Assembly (NCBI GenBank): GCA_036389795.1
Contig: DASVWD010000267.1
Location: 1-32,615 of the forward strand
Direction: 5' to 3'
Length of the DNA stretch: 32,615 nt
Origin: Longimicrobium sp.
GTDB lineage: Bacteria; Gemmatimonadota; Gemmatimonadetes; Longimicrobiales; Longimicrobiaceae
In this document: one piece after another, positions 23,699 to 32,227 of the stretch
How the letters are laid out: every line of letters starts with the position of its first letter
Numbering within the stretch: the stretch's first letter is position 1
Notes under the pieces: generated by a model
What the model was told of the DNA's origin: nothing
The model's input: only the letters and a program-made list of their open reading frames with translations
Database searches by the model: none
Program-made: the position numbers and the translations under genes

Positions 23699-25216
23699 AT
23701 GCTGCACGCGCTGCAGGGCTCGCGAGACGGGCCGGTCCGGGCCGGGTCTTCCGCCGCGGCGATCGACGCCGCGGGGGTGGACGAGCCGCGCGCGCCCCGC
23801 CGCCTGGTGGGCACCCGCCGGGCGCGGCTGGCGCTGGCCGTGGCGCCCGACCACCTGACGGTGGTGCGGCTGGCCCGCGGCTTCCTGGCGCCGCGCCCGG
23901 TGGAGGTGCTGCAGTGCACGCTGCCGCCGCCGGGGAAGAACGCCTGGCCGGAGCTGGAGGAGGCGCTGCGCGAGCTGGCGGCCACGCTGCGCGTCTCGGG
24001 CGGCTCGGTGGACGTGGCGCTGCTGCGCCGGCTGGGGCACGCCAAGGTGGTGCCCCTGCCGCCGGTGCGCCGCGCGGAGCTCTCGGCCCTGGTGCGCCGC
24101 AACGCCCGCCGCCACTTCGCGGTGCGCGACGAGGTGCTGGTGGCCGACGCGGTGCGCGTCCCCGGCCCCCGCTCGGGGACGATGGCGCCCACGCTGGCCG
24201 CCTGCGCCCCGGCGGGGCTGGTCGAGGCCGTCACCGCGGCGTGCGCGGCGGCCGGCTTCCGCGTGGGCCGCATCGTCCCCGCGGCGGTGGGGCTGGCCGA
24301 GGGCGCGCGCGCGCTGGCCCCGGCGGTGAAGAAGGGCCGCGTGGCCGTCCTGGCCGCGACGGCGGACGGGCTCGACCTGGTGCTGCTGGAGGACGGCTCC
24401 GCGCGCCTGGTGCAGCCGATCGCCCCGGGGGCGGACGCCGCCTCCACGGCGGAGCGGGCGACGCAGGCGATGAAGGCCACGGAGGCAGAGGGCGCCGCCC
24501 TCGCGGGGGTCCTGGTCGCCGGCTCGGGGCCGGGGGCCGAGGCGCTCCGGACGGCGCTCACGCTGGGCGAGGACTACGGCGGGCGGCTGCTGCGCTCGCG
24601 CGAGGCGGAGCGCGTCCCGGCCGAGGCCGTGGTCGCCCTCGGCGCGGCGCGCGCGAGCGGGCGCGCCCCCGTGCTCCTCCCCGACGCGCTGGTGCGCGAC
24701 CGGGCGCGGCGCGCGCGCCGACGGACGATCGGGCTCGCAGCGGCGGCGGCGGTGCTGCTCTTCGCGGCGGCGTGGCTGCACCTGTGGGGCGTGAAGCGCG
24801 AGCTGGAGGCGGTGCAGGCCAGGCGGCGCGAGATCGCCCCGGCGGTCCGGCGGGCGCTGGAGGCGCGCGCCGACGTGGAGGGCGTGCGCTCGCGGCTGAC
24901 GACGATCGCGAAGCTGGAGGGCGCCTCGCGGGGGTGGACGCGCGAGATCGCGGCGCTGGCCCGCGCGCTCCCCGACTCGTCGTACCTGCGCACGCTGGCG
25001 GCGGACTCCACGGGCTTCCGGCTGGCGGGGATCGCCCGCTCGGCGTCGGCGGTGGTCCCCGCGCTGGAGGCGTCGCCGGTGTTCGAGCGCGTCTCGCTCG
25101 CCTCGCCGGTGCGCTGGGAGCAGGGCGACGCGGGCGAGCGCTTCGACGTGGCCGCCGCGCTGCAGTCGGCCCGGGCGGGGCGCTCCGCGCGGCCCGCGGG
25201 CGGGAGGCGGCCGTGA
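23699..25216 (+). CDS. gspL: T2SS GspL-like protein (PilM/PilN-like halves)
   Basis: The 505-residue protein starts at ATG 23699 (GAGG upstream); a TTG at 23657 would extend it. An actin-like cytoplasmic part (about 40-330) begins RLALAVAPDHLTVVRLARG. A single membrane helix lies near 343-363 (GLAAAAAVLLFAAAWLHLWG). The periplasmic part has a coiled-coil-like stretch (KRELEAVQARRREIAPAVRR) and a ferredoxin-like ending (RTLAADSTGFRLAGIA). This matches GspL, which recruits GspE. It overlaps gspM by GTGA at 25213-25216. Confidence 0.8.
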   Translation: MLHALQGSRDGPVRAGSSAAAIDAAGVDEPRAPRRLVGTRRARLALAVAPDHLTVVRLARGFLAPRPVEVLQCTLPPPGKNAWPELEEALRELAATLRVSGGSVDVALLRRLGHAKVVPLPPVRRAELSALVRRNARRHFAVRDEVLVADAVRVPGPRSGTMAPTLAACAPAGLVEAVTAACAAAGFRVGRIVPAAVGLAEGARALAPAVKKGRVAVLAATADGLDLVLLEDGSARLVQPIAPGADAASTAERATQAMKATEAEGAALAGVLVAGSGPGAEALRTALTLGEDYGGRLLRSREAERVPAEAVVALGAARASGRAPVLLPDALVRDRARRARRRTIGLAAAAAVLLFAAAWLHLWGVKRELEAVQARRREIAPAVRRALEARADVEGVRSRLTTIAKLEGASRGWTREIAALARALPDSSYLRTLAADSTGFRLAGIARSASAVVPALEASPVFERVSLASPVRWEQGDAGERFDVAAALQSARAGRSARPAGGRRP

Positions 25217-25920
25217 AGCGCCCCAACCTGTCGCCGCGCGACCGGCGCGCGCTGCTGCTGGGCGGCGCGCTCCTCGTCCCCGCCCTCTTCTTCGTGCTGG
25301 TGGTCTCGCCGTACCTGGACGCGCTCGGCACGGCGCGGGAGCGGCTGGAGCAGGACCGCGCCGTGCTGCGCCGCGAGCTGGCGCTGCTGTCCGAGGCGGC
25401 CGACTACCCGCGCGTCTTCGACGAGGGAGCCGAGCGGCTGCTCACGGCGGCCCCGCGGCTGATGGGCGGCGACGACGACGCGGCCGCGGCCGCCGCGGTG
25501 GCGGGGTACGTCCGCCGCCTGGGGCGGATGGCGCCCGCCAACGTGACCCGGGTGGAGCCCGCGCCCAGCCGCGACGCGGGGGGCGGGGTGACCGCGCTCC
25601 CGGTGGCGGTCAGCGGCGAGGCCGACCTGGAGGGGCTCCTGACGCTCCTGCACATGCTGGAGACGGGCCCCAAGCTGGTGGACGTGAGCGAGCTGCGCAT
25701 CGAGTCCTCCGCCGTCCCCGCGGCGGGCGAGGCCGGGGGCCCGGCGTACTCGCCCACGCCGTTCTACACGCCCGGCGGAGCCGGCGTGCAGCCCGAGGTG
25801 CTCACCTTCCGCTTCACCGCCACCGGCTTCACGCTGGCGCAGCCGGCCCGGCGCGGGGCGGAGGGAGGCGAGGACCAGGACCCGGAGACGGAGACGGAGA
25901 CGGAGGAGGACGCGGGATGA
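25213..25920 (+). CDS. gspM: T2SS GspM-like protein
   Basis: The 235-residue protein starts at GTG 25213 overlapping the gspL stop. It has one N-terminal membrane helix (ALLLGGALLVPALFFVLVVSPYL), a coiled-coil-like segment (RERLEQDRAVLRRELALLSEA), and a ferredoxin-like domain (LEGLLTLLHMLETGPKLVDVSELRI), all typical of GspM/PilO proteins. The tail is acidic and low in complexity (DPETETETEED). It overlaps gspC by ATGA at 25917-25920. Position between gspL and gspC supports the call more than sequence alone. Confidence 0.78.
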   Translation: MKRPNLSPRDRRALLLGGALLVPALFFVLVVSPYLDALGTARERLEQDRAVLRRELALLSEAADYPRVFDEGAERLLTAAPRLMGGDDDAAAAAAVAGYVRRLGRMAPANVTRVEPAPSRDAGGGVTALPVAVSGEADLEGLLTLLHMLETGPKLVDVSELRIESSAVPAAGEAGGPAYSPTPFYTPGGAGVQPEVLTFRFTATGFTLAQPARRGAEGGEDQDPETETETEEDAG

Positions 25921-26441
25921 GCATCGCCGCGGGGTGGACCCCCGCCAACCGCATCGCCCTGGGGGCGCTGGCCGGCGCCGCCCTCCTGCTGGTCTCGGCG
26001 TACGCCGGGGCGCGGCGGGTGGAGCCGCTCCCGCCGCGCCCCGCCGCCCGCCGCGCCGCGCCGATGCCCGAGGTGCGCCCGCGCGCGGCCGCCGGCTCCG
26101 ACGCGGCGATCCTGGCGGCGGTGGCGAAGGACCCCTTCCGCCCCGAGCGCAGCCGCCCCGCCGGGCGCTACCGGATGCCGGGCGAGGCGGTGCCTCCCCC
26201 GATGGCGGCCGCCCCCGTGGCCCCGCCGGCGCCGGTGTGGAACCTCCGCCTGCTGGGCACGGTGGCGCTCCCCAGCGGCGGCATCGCGGCCATCGCCGGG
26301 CAGACCGGCGAGAGCCGCGTGGTGCGGGTGGGGCAGGAGATCGACGGATTCAAGCTCGTCCGGGTGACGCCGGGGAAGGCGCGGCTGGAGGGCAACGACA
26401 CCACGCTGACCCTGGAAATGCAGCCGGGAGGAACCCCGTGA
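25917..26441 (+). CDS. gspC: T2SS GspC-like protein
   Basis: The 174-residue protein has a membrane helix near 15-32 (RIALGALAGAALLLVSAY), a Pro/Arg/Ala-rich linker, and a C-terminal HR-type domain (LRLLGTVALPSGGIAAIAG, VRVGQEIDGFKLVRVTPGKARLE). It lacks the PDZ domain of longer GspC proteins, so it is the short form. GspC links the inner-membrane platform to the secretin. The start ATG overlaps gspM, and its end overlaps gspD (GTGA at 26438-26441). Confidence 0.8.
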   Translation: MSIAAGWTPANRIALGALAGAALLLVSAYAGARRVEPLPPRPAARRAAPMPEVRPRAAAGSDAAILAAVAKDPFRPERSRPAGRYRMPGEAVPPPMAAAPVAPPAPVWNLRLLGTVALPSGGIAAIAGQTGESRVVRVGQEIDGFKLVRVTPGKARLEGNDTTLTLEMQPGGTP

Positions 26442-28231
26442 CGCGCACCCTGTCCCTGCTCGCCGCCCTGCTCCTCGCCTCGGCCGCGCCGCTCGCCGCG
26501 CAGCAGGGGGTGACGCGCACCGACGGCGGGATCATGATCGACTTCCAGGGGACGGACCTGCGCCTGGCGGTCCCCGCGCTGGCCGAGGCCGCGGGGCTCA
26601 ACATCGTCTACGGCGAGCTCCCCCAGCGCCCGGTGGTGCTGCGCACGCCGAACCCGATCTCGCCGGCGCAGGTGCGCCAGTACCTGGAGAGCATCCTCAA
26701 GGCCAACAACCTGGAGCTGGTCGACGAGGGCGGCGGGATCATGCGCGTCCGCGGCACCGGCGACCCGGCGGGAGGCGTGGTCCCCGGGGCCCAGCCGCAG
26801 GCCGCGCCGCAGCAGGGCGGGCCGCTGCAGCTCTTCGTCTACAACCTGCGCCACGCGCCGGCCGAGGACATGGCCCGCAGCATCGGCGCGCTCTTCGGCC
26901 TCTCGGGCGCCGCGGGGCCCAGCGACCGGGCGCGCTCGCTCACCGAGGAGCTGCGCGGCGACGCCATCCCGCCCGGGGCGCAGCCACAGGCGCCCCGGCT
27001 GCAGGCGCAGGGGATCGCGGCGGGCTTGCGCGGCGAGGTGCAGATCTTCGCCGACCAGCGCACCAACTCGCTCCTGGTCCGCGCCAGCCCGGCCGACTAC
27101 GCCACCATCCAGCAGGCGATCCAGCAGCTGGACCGGCGCCCGCTGCAGGTGCTGATCGAGGTGCTGATCGCCGAGGTGCGCCGCAACCGGCAGTTCAACG
27201 TGGGGATCGCCTTCGACGTCCCCGACCAGGAGGTGCGCACCGGGAGCGACACCCGGGTGGGCGGCACGCTGGCCGGCGCCACCGACGGCGACGTGGTGAT
27301 CCGCATCTCCCGGCTGGGGGGCGTGGACGCGAGCCTCACGCTCTCGGCGCTGGCCTCGTCGGGGAACGTGAACATCCTCTCGCGCCCGGTGATCATGGCG
27401 CAGAACAACGAGGAGGCGCGCATCCTGGTGGGCGACCAGCGGCCCTTCATCCAGATCTCGCGCGCGCTGCCCACCGACAACGCGGCGCGCGACCAGGTGA
27501 TCCAGTACCGCGACGTGGGGACGCAGCTCACCATCCGCCCGACGATCAACCCCGACGGCTACGTGACGCTCACCGTGCTGCAGGAGGTGAGCACGGCCAC
27601 CAACCAGACGCAGTTCGGAGCGCCGATCATCAGCACGCGCGAGGCGGAGACGCGGCTGCTGGTGAAGGACGGGCAGACGATCGTGATCGGCGGGCTGATC
27701 GACCAGCAGCGCTCGGTGACCAACTCGGGGATCCCGTTCCTGAAGGACATTCCGATCCTGGGGAACCTGTTCCGCTCGACGAACCGGACGAACGACATCA
27801 CCGAGCTGTTCCTGTTCCTGACGCCGCACGTGCTGGCCACCGACGAGGACGTGAGCGAGGCCACGCGCCGGGTGCGCGAGGACGCGCCGCGGCTGGACCG
27901 GGTGCTCCCCGACTCGATCCCGCTGTACTGGGAGCTCTCCACCGACACGCTCTTCGTCCCCACCGGCCCGCAGCGCGGCCGGCCGCAGCCGCAGCGCCCG
28001 CAGCCGCAGCGTCCGCAGCCGCAGCGTCCGGCCCCTGCTCCGGCGCCCGCTCCGCCCCCGGCGCCCGCCCCGGCCCCGGCGCCGCCGCCCCCGTCGGCGG
28101 CGCCGCAGCAGCCGCAGCAGCAGGGCACGCCTCCGGCTCCGGGGACGGGCCCGACGGCGCTGCTGCCGGCGACGACGATCGGCGGGGAGCGGCGGCGGGG
28201 ACGCAGAGCCGCCGGAGGATCGCGGAGATGA
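26438..28231 (+). CDS. gspD: T2SS secretin GspD with proline-rich tail
   Basis: The 597-residue outer-membrane channel protein has a signal peptide (LLAALLLASAAPLAAQ), an N0/N1-like part (IDFQGTDLRLAVPALAEAAGLN), and the secretin domain with VLIEVLIAEVRRNRQFNVG, LTIRPTINPDGYVTL, GIPFLKDIPILGNLFR (G431 onward) and TELFLFLTPHVL. Normal secretins end soon after this. Here about 90 further residues follow (from about 508): repeated RPQPQ units and runs of AP/PA, which could span the wall or bind another component. GTG 26438 follows GGGAGGA. It overlaps gspC. Confidence 0.93.
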   Translation: MTRTLSLLAALLLASAAPLAAQQGVTRTDGGIMIDFQGTDLRLAVPALAEAAGLNIVYGELPQRPVVLRTPNPISPAQVRQYLESILKANNLELVDEGGGIMRVRGTGDPAGGVVPGAQPQAAPQQGGPLQLFVYNLRHAPAEDMARSIGALFGLSGAAGPSDRARSLTEELRGDAIPPGAQPQAPRLQAQGIAAGLRGEVQIFADQRTNSLLVRASPADYATIQQAIQQLDRRPLQVLIEVLIAEVRRNRQFNVGIAFDVPDQEVRTGSDTRVGGTLAGATDGDVVIRISRLGGVDASLTLSALASSGNVNILSRPVIMAQNNEEARILVGDQRPFIQISRALPTDNAARDQVIQYRDVGTQLTIRPTINPDGYVTLTVLQEVSTATNQTQFGAPIISTREAETRLLVKDGQTIVIGGLIDQQRSVTNSGIPFLKDIPILGNLFRSTNRTNDITELFLFLTPHVLATDEDVSEATRRVREDAPRLDRVLPDSIPLYWELSTDTLFVPTGPQRGRPQPQRPQPQRPQPQRPAPAPAPAPPPAPAPAPAPPPPSAAPQQPQQQGTPPAPGTGPTALLPATTIGGERRRGRRAAGGSRR

Positions 28232-28249
28232 GGAGCACAGCCGTGGACG

Positions 28250-28275
28250 CAGGGGCGAGGCAGGCCTCGACCGGC
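28250..28275 (+). repeat. Degenerate GGGGCGAGGC palindrome
   Basis: A GGGGCGAGGCAGGCCTCGACC palindrome lies directly after gspD. It is a decayed copy of the repeat at 14307 and 21554. Confidence 0.5.
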
Positions 28276-28320
28276 GGAAGGCGGCCCCGCAACGGGACGC
28301 GGCGGGAGGGCACGAGCGTG

Positions 28321-28454
28321 AGGGATGCGCGCCCGGAGGGCCGGGACACGGGCGCGCCGGGGGTTTGGCGCGGCCGGGGCCCGGCGCCGTTGGGCAGCGT
28401 CGTTTGCTGCCCTACGGCGCGCGCAGCCCGGCCCCGCGCAGCGGGGACACGCCC
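28321..28454 (+). repeat. Three-branch structured repeat element, copy 3
   Basis: The outer stem is GGGCCGGG (28338-28345) with CCCGGCCC (28427-28434). Hairpin 1 pairs CGCGCC (28353-28358) with GGCGCG (28367-28372) around GGGGGTTT. Hairpin 2 has CGCCGT/ACGGCG arms and a variable stem GGGCAGC (28392-28398) with GCTGCCC (28406-28412) around GTCGTTT. The right flank is shortened compared with copies 1 and 2. It lies inside the operon between gspD and gspH. Confidence 0.85.
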
Positions 28455-28476
28455 AGACGAGCCGTTGCAGCTCGCG

Positions 28477-28956
28477 GTGCGCGGCTCGCGGTACCCGGGA
28501 CGAACGACCGCCGCCGGCTTCACGCTGGTCGAGGTCCTGGTCGTGATCATCATGCTGGGGATCGCGGCCGCGGTGGCGCTCCCCGCCTTCCGCCCGCCGG
28601 CGGAGCGGAGCGCCGGGGCCGCGGCCAGCGCGCTGCGCGGCGTCTACGCCCACGCGCGGGAGCTGTCGGCCCGGCGCGGGACGCCCGTCGTGATCACGCT
28701 CGACGTCGCCACGGGGCAGTGGACCTCGGTCACCGAGCCCGAGGACGGCAGCGCGGCCGAGACGCTGGAGACGGGGACGCTCCCGCTCCCGGCGGAGGGG
28801 CGGATCACCGGCGGGACGGACGGGGTCGCGCGGGCGCGGTTCCACCCGCTGGGGAGGGCGCGGGCGGACCGGGTGGAGATCGCCGAAGGGGAGGTGCGCC
28901 ATGCGGTCACGGTCGACGGCTGGACCGGCGCGGCGCGGCAGGCCGCCGCTCGATAG
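28477..28956 (+). CDS. gspH: Minor T2SS pseudopilin GspH-like
   Basis: The prepilin motif is TTAAG before FTLVEVLVVIIMLGIAAAVALPAF, with Glu at mature position 5. The body has the GspH/FimT look: ARELSARRGTPVVITLDVATGQW, and LGRARADRVEI. The start is uncertain. GTG 28477 gives a usual 14-residue leader but has no ribosome binding site. TTG 28465 and ATG 28228 (overlapping the gspD stop) are also in frame; the last would translate the whole repeat element copy 3. The gene ends inside gspI, overlapping it by 56 bases. Confidence 0.82.
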   Translation: MRGSRYPGRTTAAGFTLVEVLVVIIMLGIAAAVALPAFRPPAERSAGAAASALRGVYAHARELSARRGTPVVITLDVATGQWTSVTEPEDGSAAETLETGTLPLPAEGRITGGTDGVARARFHPLGRARADRVEIAEGEVRHAVTVDGWTGAARQAAAR

Positions 28957-29341
28957 CCGGGGCTTCACGCTCCTGGAGGCGCTGGTCGCCCTGGTGATCC
29001 TGGGCCTCGCGCTCGTCCCCCTGCTCTCGTCCATCCGCGCGGGGACGAACGAGCAGGGGCGGCTACAGGCGCACCTGGAAGCGGTGTCGCTGGCCGAGGA
29101 GCGCATGTCCGAGCTCACCCTCCTCTCCGTCGACTCGATCGCCGAGTACCTGCGCCCGCGCGAGGGGGTCTTCCCCGCGCCGTTCGAGCGCTACCGCTGG
29201 CGGACGCTGCTGCGCATCGAGGAGGGCTCGCCCGCGCTGGTCCAGGCCGCCGTGCTGGTGCGCTGGCCCGGGGGCGAGTACTCGCTGGAGACGGTGTTCC
29301 ACCGGGTGGAGATGCTCCCCGAGTTCGCGCCTGCCCGATGA
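28901..29341 (+). CDS. gspI: Minor T2SS pseudopilin GspI-like
   Basis: The 146-residue protein has a basic leader (MRSRSTAGPARRGRPPLDSRG) then FTLLEALVALVILGLALVPLL with Glu5. The rest (AHLEAVSLAEERMSELTL, WPGGEYSLETVF) fits the GspI tip pseudopilin. AGGTG precedes ATG 28901. It begins within gspH. Its stop at 29339-29341 shares ATGA with a possible gspJ start, and the octamer array begins six bases later. Confidence 0.85.
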   Translation: MRSRSTAGPARRGRPPLDSRGFTLLEALVALVILGLALVPLLSSIRAGTNEQGRLQAHLEAVSLAEERMSELTLLSVDSIAEYLRPREGVFPAPFERYRWRTLLRIEEGSPALVQAAVLVRWPGGEYSLETVFHRVEMLPEFAPAR

Positions 29342-29347
29342 GCGGGA

Positions 29348-29384
29348 GTGCGAAAGTGCGAAAGTGCGAGAGTGCGAAAGTGCT
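29348..29384 (+). repeat. Octamer array after the gspI stop
   Basis: GTGCGAAA, GTGCGAAA, GTGCGAGA and GTGCGAAA run in tandem from six bases after the gspI stop. If gspJ starts at 29338, the array is translated as part of its leader (SAKVRKCESAKV). Confidence 0.8.
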
Positions 29385-29406
29385 CCGGCTTCGCCGGCAT
29401 CGACCG

Positions 29407-30120
29407 ATGCACAGCGCCGGGTTCACGCTGGTCGAGGTGCTGGTGGCGATGGTGGTCACCGGGATCGTGATCGGGGCGGCGTACGGGGTGCTCAGGACGG
29501 CGGCCGACGCGCGCACGCGGGTGGAGCGCGAGCGGCAGGAGGCGCTCCCCGGGCCCGCCGCGCGCGCGGTGCTCGACGGGTGGCTGCGCGCCGCGGCCAT
29601 GGTCGAGGGGGGCGGGCCCTTCGTGGGGCGCGACCTCCGCGACGGGCCGCTGGAGGTGGACGCGCTCTCCTTCGCGGTGGAGGACGGCGGCGCGCTCTAC
29701 CCCGGCCCCCGGCGCATCCGCCTGTGGGTGGAGCGCGGGCTGTACGCCGCGCGCCCCGGGCTCCTGGCCGAGGTGGCGCCGCTCCGGCCCGGCGAGCCCG
29801 CCGAGACGCTCTCGGTGGCCCCCGCGGCCGCCGGGCTCTCGGTGCGCTACCGCACCATCGTGCAGGGCTACGAGCGCTGGATCGAGGCGTGGGCCTCGGA
29901 CTCGGTGCTCCCCGAGGCGGTGGAGCTGCGCGTGCTCCCCCCGCCCCTCCTGGCGGCCGACCCCGGAGCGGGGGGGCTGCCCGGCGTGCTGCGGCTGCCG
30001 CTGGTGGCGCCGCTCCGGTCCAACCCCGACGCGAGCGTGAGGAGGCATGTCCAACCGGCGGGGCTTCGCCCTGGTGGCGGTGCTGTGGGCGCTGGTGCTG
30101 ACGGCCGCCCTGGCGGCTGA
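29407..30120 (+). CDS. gspJ: Minor T2SS pseudopilin GspJ-like
   Basis: From ATG 29407 the protein has 237 residues with a leader MHSAG, then FTLVEVLVAMVVTGIVIGAAYGVL with Glu5. ATG 29338, overlapping the gspI stop, would give a 28-residue basic leader partly encoded by the octamer repeat. The body (GGPFVGRDLRDGPLEVDALSFAV, EAVELRVLP) is compatible with GspJ, and the position between gspI and gspK supports that. Neither start has a clear ribosome binding site. The end overlaps gspK by 74 bases. Confidence 0.8.
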   Translation: MHSAGFTLVEVLVAMVVTGIVIGAAYGVLRTAADARTRVERERQEALPGPAARAVLDGWLRAAAMVEGGGPFVGRDLRDGPLEVDALSFAVEDGGALYPGPRRIRLWVERGLYAARPGLLAEVAPLRPGEPAETLSVAPAAAGLSVRYRTIVQGYERWIEAWASDSVLPEAVELRVLPPPLLAADPGAGGLPGVLRLPLVAPLRSNPDASVRRHVQPAGLRPGGGAVGAGADGRPGG

Positions 30121-30961
30121 GCTGCACACCGGCGTCCGCGCCGACCAGCGAGTGACGGCCAACGCCCGCGCCTCGGCCCGGGCGCGCTGGGCCGCGCGCG
30201 CCGGCTTCGCGCGCATGTCCGAGGCGCTGCGCTCGAAGCTCGCCGTCTCGGCCGCCACCGGCGCGCTGGTGCTGCGCGACACGCTGGTGGTCCCCGCCCA
30301 GGAGTTCGAGGTGGACCGCGTGCACGTGCGGGCCACCGTGGTGGACGCGCGCAGCAAGCTGAGCCTCAACACCGCCACGCCCGACGAGCTGCGCGCGCTC
30401 TTCGCGGCGGTGGGCTACGGCCCCGAGGACGCCGCCCGGCTGGCGCTGGCGGTGGACCGCTGGCGCTCGGAGCACCTGCCGGCCTTCGAGAACGCCCCGG
30501 CCGACTCGCTACGCGAGCGCTTCCGCCCCCCGCGCGGCGCCTTCGCCTCGGTCGAGGAGCTGCAGGGGGTGCCGGGCGTCTCCCGCGCCGCGTACGCCTC
30601 GGCCTCGCCGCACCTCACCGTGTCGAGCGACGGGCGGATCAACCTGAACACCGCGCCCGTCCCCGTGCTGCTCACCCTGCCGGGGATCGAAGACGAGGGG
30701 GCGCGGGCGCTGGTGGAGCGGCGGCGGGAGAGCCCGTTCCTCTCCCCGTACGAGGTGCTCGGCGCGCTCCCGCGGTTCCGGCGCGAGGAGGCGCAGGCGC
30801 GGCTCCCCGAGCTGATCGCGCGCACGGCGTTCGTGCCGCGCGAGGCCGAGGTGCGGGTCACGGCGCGCCAGCCCGGGACGGCCGTGGGGTCGACGATCCG
30901 GGCGGTGGCGGTGATGCCGGGCGGGCCGCGGGTGCCGATCCTGGGGGTGGTGGAGCGGTAG
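30047..30961 (+). CDS. gspK: T2SS tip pseudopilin GspK
   Basis: The 304-residue protein has the short leader MSNRRG, then [21 protein letters not shown], without the Glu5 of other pseudopilins, as is normal for GspK. Two helix-hairpin-helix-like parts ([35 protein letters not shown]) are typical of the GspK tip domain. GAGGAGG precedes ATG 30047. With GspI and GspJ it should cap the pseudopilus. It begins inside gspJ, so translation is coupled. Confidence 0.92.
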   Translation: MSNRRGFALVAVLWALVLTAALAAELHTGVRADQRVTANARASARARWAARAGFARMSEALRSKLAVSAATGALVLRDTLVVPAQEFEVDRVHVRATVVDARSKLSLNTATPDELRALFAAVGYGPEDAARLALAVDRWRSEHLPAFENAPADSLRERFRPPRGAFASVEELQGVPGVSRAAYASASPHLTVSSDGRINLNTAPVPVLLTLPGIEDEGARALVERRRESPFLSPYEVLGALPRFRREEAQARLPELIARTAFVPREAEVRVTARQPGTAVGSTIRAVAVMPGGPRVPILGVVER

Positions 30962-30966
30962 CGGCG

Positions 30967-30987
30967 CCCGCCGCGGAGCGCGGCGGG
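30967..30987 (+). terminator. Strong hairpin after gspK
   Basis: CCCGCCGCG (30967-30975) pairs perfectly with CGCGGCGGG (30979-30987) around GAG. It is followed by AAAC, not a U-tract, so it may attenuate rather than fully end transcription into the regulator gene. Confidence 0.45.
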
Positions 30988-31010
30988 AAACTCATCACGG
31001 ACGAGGACGC

Positions 31011-32054
31011 ATGCGGGAGCCGATCCGACAGGCGACGATTCCGTTCCGGCAGCCGGCCGTGGTGCCGGCGCGGGGGCTGGCGCCCGTTCCGGTGCGCAAC
31101 GGCGACGGGGGCAGCCACATCATCGGCCAGAGCCCGCGCATGCAGGCCGCGGTGGCGGTGGCGCGCAAGGTGGCCGACAGCACCGCCACCGTGCTCGTCC
31201 ACGGCGAGAGCGGCACGGGGAAGGAGCTCCTGGCCCGCATCATCCACGAGCACAGCGCGCGCGCCCGCGGCCCCTTCGTGGCCGTCAACTGCGCCGCCAT
31301 CCCCGAGACGCTGCTCGAGTCGGAGCTCTTCGGCCACGAGAAAGGCGCCTTCACCGGCGCCTCCGCGCGCCGGGCGGGGCGCTTCGAACGGGCCAGCGGA
31401 GGCACGCTTTTCCTGGACGAAGTGGGCGACATGAGCCCGGGGATGCAGGCCAAGATCCTGCGCGTGCTCCAGGAGGAGGAGATCGAGCGCGTGGGCGGCG
31501 AGCGGCCGATCCACGTGGACGTGCGGGTCGTGGCCGCCACCAACCGCGACCTGGCCGAGGAGGTGGCGGCGGGCCGCTTCCGCGACGACCTGTACTACCG
31601 CCTGGCCGTCGTCGTGCTGGAGCTGCCCCCCTTGCGCGAGCGCGGCGACGACGTGGAGCTGCTGGCGCGGCACTACGTGGAGCACTTCGCGCGCAAGCAC
31701 GGCCGTCCCGTGCACGAGATCTCGGACGGGGCGATGAACCTGCTGCGCAGCCACAGCTGGCCGGGGAACATCCGCCAGCTGCGCAACGTGATCGAGCGGG
31801 CGCTGCTGGTGGCCGAGGGCGGCGTGCTCCTCCCCGAGAACCTGCCCCCCGAGGTGCGCCTGGGAGAGGGGTCGCCGCGCGAGCGGGGGAAGGAGGACGG
31901 CGAGTTCCTGCCGCTCAGGGAGATGGAGATCCGCCACATCCGCCGCGCGCTGGCGCTCACCGGCGGCAACCTGGGCCACACCGCCGAGATCCTGGGGATC
32001 CACCGCAACACGCTCCGGCAGAAGCTCAGGAAGCTGCACGAGGACGAGGATTAG
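31011..32054 (+). CDS. Sigma-54-dependent activator without sensor domain
   Basis: The 347-residue protein has a short N-terminal region (about 1-40), an AAA+ sigma-54 interaction domain with Walker A GESGTGKE (K71), GAFTGA (112-117), Walker [13 protein letters not shown] and arginine-finger region FRDDLYYRL, and a Fis-type C-terminal helix-turn-helix ([19 protein letters not shown]). It should activate RpoN promoters. There is no receiver, GAF or PAS domain, so its activity must be set by level or a partner. GAGGAC precedes ATG 31011. It follows gspK by 49 bases, so it may control secretion genes. Confidence 0.9.
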   Translation: MREPIRQATIPFRQPAVVPARGLAPVPVRNGDGGSHIIGQSPRMQAAVAVARKVADSTATVLVHGESGTGKELLARIIHEHSARARGPFVAVNCAAIPETLLESELFGHEKGAFTGASARRAGRFERASGGTLFLDEVGDMSPGMQAKILRVLQEEEIERVGGERPIHVDVRVVAATNRDLAEEVAAGRFRDDLYYRLAVVVLELPPLRERGDDVELLARHYVEHFARKHGRPVHEISDGAMNLLRSHSWPGNIRQLRNVIERALLVAEGGVLLPENLPPEVRLGEGSPRERGKEDGEFLPLREMEIRHIRRALALTGGNLGHTAEILGIHRNTLRQKLRKLHEDED

Positions 32055-32116
32055 TACGGAAGTACGGAAGTACGAGAGTACGGAAGTACGAGGTACGAGG
32101 TACGGAGTACGAGGTA
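32054..32116 (+). repeat. Octamer/heptamer GTACGGAA array overlapping the stop codon
   Basis: GTACGGAA or GTACGAGA units (four octamers) then GTACGAG or GTACGGA units (four heptamers) begin with the G of the TAG stop at 32052-32054. Confidence 0.8.
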
Positions 32117-32124
32117 GATTCGGC

Positions 32125-32162
32125 GAGCGGGGGCGTCTCGGGTGAGGCGCCCCGCTCTGTTG
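32125..32162 (+). terminator. Rho-independent-like terminator after the activator gene
   Basis: GAGCGGGGGCGTCTC (32125-32139) pairs with GAGGCGCCCCGCTC (32144-32157) with one bulge and a G-U pair, followed by TGTTG. It probably ends the T2SS and regulator operon. Confidence 0.5.
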
Positions 32163-32227
32163 CGACCGACTGTGCATCTCATACCAAGTTGCCGAGCATA
32201 GTTCTGGTTCCAAACAGATTGGAATCA

